Below are positions 60,161 through 64,000 of a DNA stretch of 64,000 bases, piece after piece. Within the stretch, counting starts at the first letter, position 1; each line of letters starts with the position of its first letter. Source of the stretch: Clostridia bacterium (GTDB taxonomy: Bacteria; Bacillota; Clostridia; Christensenellales; Borkfalkiaceae); the NCBI GenBank assembly GCA_017558825.1, contig JAFYTO010000007.1:1-64000 (forward strand). Direction: 5' to 3'. The position numbers and the translations under genes are program-made. The notes beneath the pieces are model-generated. The model was not told the origin of the DNA and searched no databases. It saw only the letters and a program-made list of their open reading frames with translations.

Positions 60161-61588
60161 TTAACGCCTTATTCTATAACCAAAGCCACAGCTTGCTTCA
60201 ACAGTGTCTTCAAGTGAAATTTCTGCTTGCTCTGGATTTTTATCCATTCCGTAAACGTACATCAACTTGTCAATGAGTTCGTTAGCTTTAAAGCAATCTT
60301 CTGCAGTTTTAATTTCAAACATTGCAGGCGTGTCAATAAAGTTCTTGTCATAACCAACGAATTCTAAACCTTCTTTATCTGCATCAAGCGCTAAGTAGAG
60401 GTACACTTTTTCTTCTTTTTTGAAGATTTTTAAAATCATTTTGTTCTCTACGTTAGCAGGTATTTTACGAAGTTTTGACGCACTGTAACTTAAAACTATT
60501 GCTCTTAAAATTTTGTAATAGTCGGCAGAAGACGTAACAACAACTTCGTTTTTAACGTAGAACGCAAAACCGTTTTTTCTAGTTTGCTCATCACTAACAA
60601 CCTTTTTAGCACAAACAATTTCGCTTTTTACAAGGTGATTTAAAGTCATTACTTCTTTAATAAGGGCCTTTGCTTCTTCAGCATCTTCTACAGTCTTAAT
60701 TACCTTTTTGCAAGGAACAATAGCGAACTCTTGTTGAGTAAACGCTTCAACGTTAAATCCTTTTTGCTTCATAAGGCTAGGATTTGCTGCAAGATATAAG
60801 TAAATTTGCTCGTCTTTTTCAAACATTTCAGCAATAACGTGTTTTCTTACAACGCCCATCTTTTTAAATGATGATGCTCTTTCATAGCCAAGCATTTCAA
60901 AACGTATATCATCGTACAAGTCGCCAAGAGTAACCGTATTAGGAATTTCAATAACCTCTTCTACAACTCCACTTTGTTCAACTTCATCAACTTTAGGTTG
61001 AATAGCCACCGTATTTTCTTCAACTACAGGTGCTGCCACTTCAGGAACTACTACAGGTTGAACTTCAACTTCCTTAACAGGTTCTTCAACTTGTGGCTTT
61101 ACTTCTATAGGTTGAACAGCTGGTTCTTCAGCACTAACCACGTTAGCAGCTTCAACGAATTTAGCATAGAGTTTTAATCTCTTTTTCTTTAATTTCTTTT
61201 TAGGTTGCTTTTTAAGCTTTTTGCCAATATACCAACCTGCAAACTCAAAACCTTCTTTAGTAGGTACATCAGGATATACAATAGGTCTTTTAAGTTTTGT
61301 TTTAGTTACGGCATAAAGCTTGCCATCAACGTAAAAACGAACTTTGCGCTTTTTAGCGCGAGATATTCCGCCAAAAATTAAAGCAAGAATAAGTATTGCT
61401 AATAGCGCAATAGCTATTGTAATGGCAAAATCCAACCTAAACTTCCCGTGCAATGGCCAAATACCATCAAGATATGCGTAAATTTTGTTGAACAATTCAA
61501 CTTGTGCAAAAGCATCTTTTAAATTGTTGTATACACCTTTAATAAAATTAAGGCATATAACTAAAATTTCTTTTATTTTTTCTAACAT
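60161..61588 (-). CDS. Membrane-anchored protein with InlB-like repeat and twin unknown domains
   Basis: 475 residues. One membrane helix (residues about 53-75). Then an InlB B-repeat-like unit (VRFYVDGKLYAVTKTKLK ... GFEFAGWYIGKKLK), a Val/Glu/Pro-rich linker and two copies of an unknown domain. The copies carry EQIYLYLAANP near residue 270 and EKVYLYLALDAD near 400, each followed by TAEDC- or VEDAE-like helices. The same domain occurs in the protein at 45247. The InlB-like unit may face the cytoplasm or the outside; topology is unclear. Confidence 0.8.
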   Translation of the reverse strand: MLEKIKEILVICLNFIKGVYNNLKDAFAQVELFNKIYAYLDGIWPLHGKFRLDFAITIAIALLAILILALIFGGISRAKKRKVRFYVDGKLYAVTKTKLKRPIVYPDVPTKEGFEFAGWYIGKKLKKQPKKKLKKKRLKLYAKFVEAANVVSAEEPAVQPIEVKPQVEEPVKEVEVQPVVVPEVAAPVVEENTVAIQPKVDEVEQSGVVEEVIEIPNTVTLGDLYDDIRFEMLGYERASSFKKMGVVRKHVIAEMFEKDEQIYLYLAANPSLMKQKGFNVEAFTQQEFAIVPCKKVIKTVEDAEEAKALIKEVMTLNHLVKSEIVCAKKVVSDEQTRKNGFAFYVKNEVVVTSSADYYKILRAIVLSYSASKLRKIPANVENKMILKIFKKEEKVYLYLALDADKEGLEFVGYDKNFIDTPAMFEIKTAEDCFKANELIDKLMYVYGMDKNPEQAEISLEDTVEASCGFGYRIRR

Positions 61589-61598
61589 AATTCACCTT

Positions 61599-62738
61599 TT
61601 ATATTTTTTCGTTTCTTTTTTGTTTCTTTTGTTTTTTTATTTCAAGTTTTTTCGCTTTCTTATAGCGTTTATATTCTTTTTGTTCTGCTTTAATTTTCTT
61701 CTTTTTAACTTTACGAGCGTATCTAATTGGCATTGCTATTAAGAATATTACAAGTAAGCCAAGCACCACGTAAACGCCGTATTTAGTGAAGAAGGTAACA
61801 ATGCCACTTCTATTTTCTATTGCATAACCGTCTAAGCAAAGAGCATATTCGCCAAGTTCTTTTATTTCAAAAACAACACAATTATCTTTTATAGTTGCAC
61901 TTTGAAGTTTTACTTTTCTATTACCTTCATACACGGCTATTTGAGTTGCCGTACCATCTTCTAAAGTTAAGCCGATATCTGTAAGATTTATTTTTAAAAC
62001 AAGCGGAGTTTCTATTGTTTTTGCTCTAACTCCGTTTTGACATAACCCTACACTAAAGTAATACGCAATACCACCGTTTTCCATTAGTAAATCTTCACAG
62101 TCTAAAAGCGCAACTTTTGCATTTTTAATTATGGCTGAATTGTTGTATTTTACAACCTCTAAATAATCGTCTGTAGAAAAGTATAAACTTTCGTTAGCGG
62201 TAGTTGCCTCAGCTGTTATAGCGCTTCCTGGTATAGTTTTTGCAATATTTACGTTTTTAGCAAGAACGTCAGAATTAACGAAGTTATAAAATGCAAGAAA
62301 AGCATCGTCAACTTGTTTTTTGTTTACAGCATTTTCAATAGCGTATTCAGCAGACGCCTTTTCACTGTTAAGTAAAATTGTTCCGTTTGCCGTACTAGAA
62401 TAATCTTCAAGGTTGTAAACTTGCTTGATTTTATAATCTTTTACAAAGAATTTATATTTCTTTAAAACGAAAGCGTGTTTACTTGAAAAATCTTTAATTG
62501 AATTTTTCTTTTCTTCATTGCCTTCAATTTGTTCAGCTAGAAATATAGCATTTTCAACCTTTAAAGCATATTCTTGTATTTCTTCTTCTCCAATTTCTTC
62601 AAGCGGGTTTGTAACTAGATAATTATACATGCTATGAAAAACAGCTTCTTCCGTTTCAGCGCTCACAAAAGTAGGTGACATAAATGACGCTGTAAGCGCC
62701 AAAATTAACACCAATAATGCAAGCATAAGTTTTTTCAT
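61599..62738 (-). CDS. Unknown secreted protein with C-terminal anchor
   Basis: 379 residues. Signal peptide (LMLALLVLILALTASFMSPT) then FVSAETEE. A long extracellular part without recognised motif, then a membrane helix (GVYVVLGLLVIFLIAMPIRY) near residue 325 and a Lys-rich tail that faces the cytoplasm. AAGGAGG before the ATG. Probably expressed with the next gene (60161), 10 bases downstream. Confidence 0.8.
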   Translation of the reverse strand: MKKLMLALLVLILALTASFMSPTFVSAETEEAVFHSMYNYLVTNPLEEIGEEEIQEYALKVENAIFLAEQIEGNEEKKNSIKDFSSKHAFVLKKYKFFVKDYKIKQVYNLEDYSSTANGTILLNSEKASAEYAIENAVNKKQVDDAFLAFYNFVNSDVLAKNVNIAKTIPGSAITAEATTANESLYFSTDDYLEVVKYNNSAIIKNAKVALLDCEDLLMENGGIAYYFSVGLCQNGVRAKTIETPLVLKINLTDIGLTLEDGTATQIAVYEGNRKVKLQSATIKDNCVVFEIKELGEYALCLDGYAIENRSGIVTFFTKYGVYVVLGLLVIFLIAMPIRYARKVKKKKIKAEQKEYKRYKKAKKLEIKKQKKQKRNEKI

Positions 62739-62786
62739 AGAGTTACCCTCCTTTTAAGCGAAGTATATATTATGACAATTATTATT

Positions 62787-62815
62787 ATATTAACATATAA
62801 TAAAAAATATTTCAA
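62787..62815 (-). promoter_or_regulatory. Promoter of the secreted/anchored protein pair
   Basis: TTGAAA (62810-62815), 17 bases, TAATAT (62787-62792). Confidence 0.65.
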
Positions 62816-62935
62816 TACTTTTTATTAACTTTTAAGCAACTTTTGCTATATTTTTTTACACTTTTTTCTTGTTATTGCCTCGTTTTTAGTGCTCTATACC
62901 CTTAATTTTAAGCTATTTTCCTATAAAAACATTAA

Positions 62936-62959
62936 AAAACCGCGCCATAGCGCGGTTTT
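62936..62959 (-). terminator. Terminator after the ABC permease
   Basis: AAAACCGCGC and GCGCGGTTTT with a 4-base loop, then T run on the minus strand. Confidence 0.9.
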
Positions 62960-62976
62960 TAGTGTTTTTAGCAATA

Positions 62977-63999
62977 TTATTCAGTTCTTAAAGCAATAAC
63001 AGGATCTTTTCTTGCGGCGCTCTTTGCAGGTATTAAGCCTGAAATAAGCGTTAATCCAACACTTAAAAGAATCATTGTTATTGCATCGCTTATAGGAAGC
63101 ATAGCAATTCTTCTTATTCCAATTAATGGGAATAATATTAAGTTTACAACCTCAGAAATCAAATACGTTGCAATAACGCCCATAAGTCCTGCAAGTAAAC
63201 CTATAATAAACGTTTCAGCGTTAAAGAGATAACTAACGTCTTTTTTACGTCCACCAAGCGAACGAATAACGCCAATTTCCTTAATTCTTTCCACAACGGA
63301 AACGTAAGTTATAATACCTATCATAACCGTTGAAACAACGAGCGATACGGAAGTAAACGCAATAAGCGCGTATGATACAACGTCTATCATAGTGTTAATT
63401 AAGTTGATAACGAGTGAAAGTGTGTCAGTTGCTTTTACAGTTTGGCGATCAGCCTTTTTAAATTCAACGCCGTCAACGGTAATAGAACCTTCGTATTCGT
63501 TCCACGCTTTTAAGTAGTCCGTTACTAAGTCTTTATCGTCAAAGCTTACAGGGTAAAGGCTTATTGAGTTAGGAGTAGAATTACAACCTAAACTTCTTAA
63601 AACGGAATTTACAACGTCTTCAGATTTAAGTTCTCCACCACCTATCATTTGGAATAATCCGCCGATAGTTGCAAGTGAAAGCTCTTGGCTAGTTTCTTCC
63701 TCAACGCCTTGATAAGTATAAGAAAGGTCGTATTTAAGCGTTGCCTTAGTTATAGTTGTTAAGTAATTGCCTGTTGTAGATAAACCTTCGTAATATTCTT
63801 TAATTCCGCCAGTTTCTGCTTGCGATACACTTAAAATATGTTCTGTTAAAGCTTCAGTATAATATACGCCTGACGTTAAACAACCGTAAGAGATTGATTG
63901 CTTTGGCTTTAAAATACCAACCACTTTAAGTTCAACGGCATTCTCATCTTCTTTCCAATCTTCTTGCGAATACGCATTGTATGAATAAGGAGCACTAAG
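62977..63999 (-). CDS. ABC transporter permease (FtsX/MacB type), 5' end cut by window edge
   Basis: The frame is open to the right edge, so the N-terminus is missing; an apparent GTG start at 63924 is only internal. Visible are about 340 residues. An extracellular region (SYNAYSQEDWKEDENAV onward) is followed by the FtsX core of three helices: VVSTVMIGIITYVSVVERI then KEIGVIRSLGGRKKDV, a second helix near LLAGLMGVIATYLI, and a third near the end. The C-terminus PAKSAARKDPVIALRTE is the family's usual ending. Exports or senses peptides or lipids with an ATPase partner not in the window. Confidence 0.9.
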   Translation of the reverse strand, partial: LSAPYSYNAYSQEDWKEDENAVELKVVGILKPKQSISYGCLTSGVYYTEALTEHILSVSQAETGGIKEYYEGLSTTGNYLTTITKATLKYDLSYTYQGVEEETSQELSLATIGGLFQMIGGGELKSEDVVNSVLRSLGCNSTPNSISLYPVSFDDKDLVTDYLKAWNEYEGSITVDGVEFKKADRQTVKATDTLSLVINLINTMIDVVSYALIAFTSVSLVVSTVMIGIITYVSVVERIKEIGVIRSLGGRKKDVSYLFNAETFIIGLLAGLMGVIATYLISEVVNLILFPLIGIRRIAMLPISDAITMILLSVGLTLISGLIPAKSAARKDPVIALRTE

Positions 64000-64000
64000 T

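Noticed and set aside
63922..63924. GTG start of the ABC permease
   Set aside because: The frame stays open upstream to the window edge with permease-like sequence, so the gene is simply truncated.

Overview
The window looks like a chromosomal segment of an AT-rich, Gram-positive, anaerobic, probably gut-associated member of the Clostridia. The evidence is clostridial-type gene content (pyrK/pyrD electron-transfer pair, pta-ackA, an 8Fe ferredoxin, TmcAL, RicT, archaeal-type ProS, a CIRCE-controlled htpG), strong TTGACA/TATAAT promoters, AGGAGG ribosome binding sites, and large lipoproteins with InlB-type and BspA-type repeats. A SpoIIQ-like M23 peptidase next to a YwmB-like protein hints at sporulation. 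The exact genus cannot be read from the sequence; a Christensenellales-like lineage is only a guess.

Layout. 1-4.8 kb: two adjacent lipoproteins built from roughly 70-residue InlB B-repeats; the first runs off the left edge and its repeats are almost identical at DNA level. 4.9-11.8 kb: a pyrimidine operon pyrC-carB-pyrK-pyrD-pyrF read leftward, with a strong promoter and a leader attenuator. 11.9-12.5 kb: two small, promoter-terminator-bounded RNAs facing a frameshifted MazF/PemK-like gene. 12.5-15 kb: a PAP2 phosphatase and a membrane protein. 15-21.7 kb: a 2,222-residue BspA-like leucine-rich-repeat lipoprotein. 21.7-22.5 kb: a gene-free mosaic with a hairpin array and tRNA-derived pieces, then tRNA-Leu(UAG). 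22.5-28.2 kb: proS, a membrane protein and mnmE on one strand, with tkt opposite.

28.3-31.1 kb: a small Cys-rich lipoprotein with its XRE regulator, then YjbQ and a triose-phosphate-isomerase-like gene, and the DeoR regulator. 31.1-35.8 kb: a sugar-catabolic operon (amidohydrolase, FGGY kinase, NagB-like, NagA-like), whose operators are recognisable repeats of TGAGCG. 35.8-42.1 kb: housekeeping genes htpG, rpmF, DUF177, ackA, pta and tmcAL. 42.1-44.3 kb: a second hairpin array, a divergent XRE/small-protein pair with paired operators, and an SPFH/ribbon-helix-helix pair. 44.3-53.9 kb: ATP-grasp ligase, membrane and surface proteins, M1-like peptidase, M23 peptidase, YwmB-like protein and two unknown enzymes. 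54-60 kb: HU, rsmI, a methyltransferase, ferredoxin, ricT, holB, tmk, an unknown anchored protein and greA. 60-64 kb: two more surface proteins and an ABC-transporter permease that runs off the right edge.

The most unusual material lies in the small RNAs around the broken toxin gene, the two modular hairpin arrays, and the orphan sugar operon. Most other genes are ordinary housekeeping genes. All family assignments were made by reading motifs; no database search was run.
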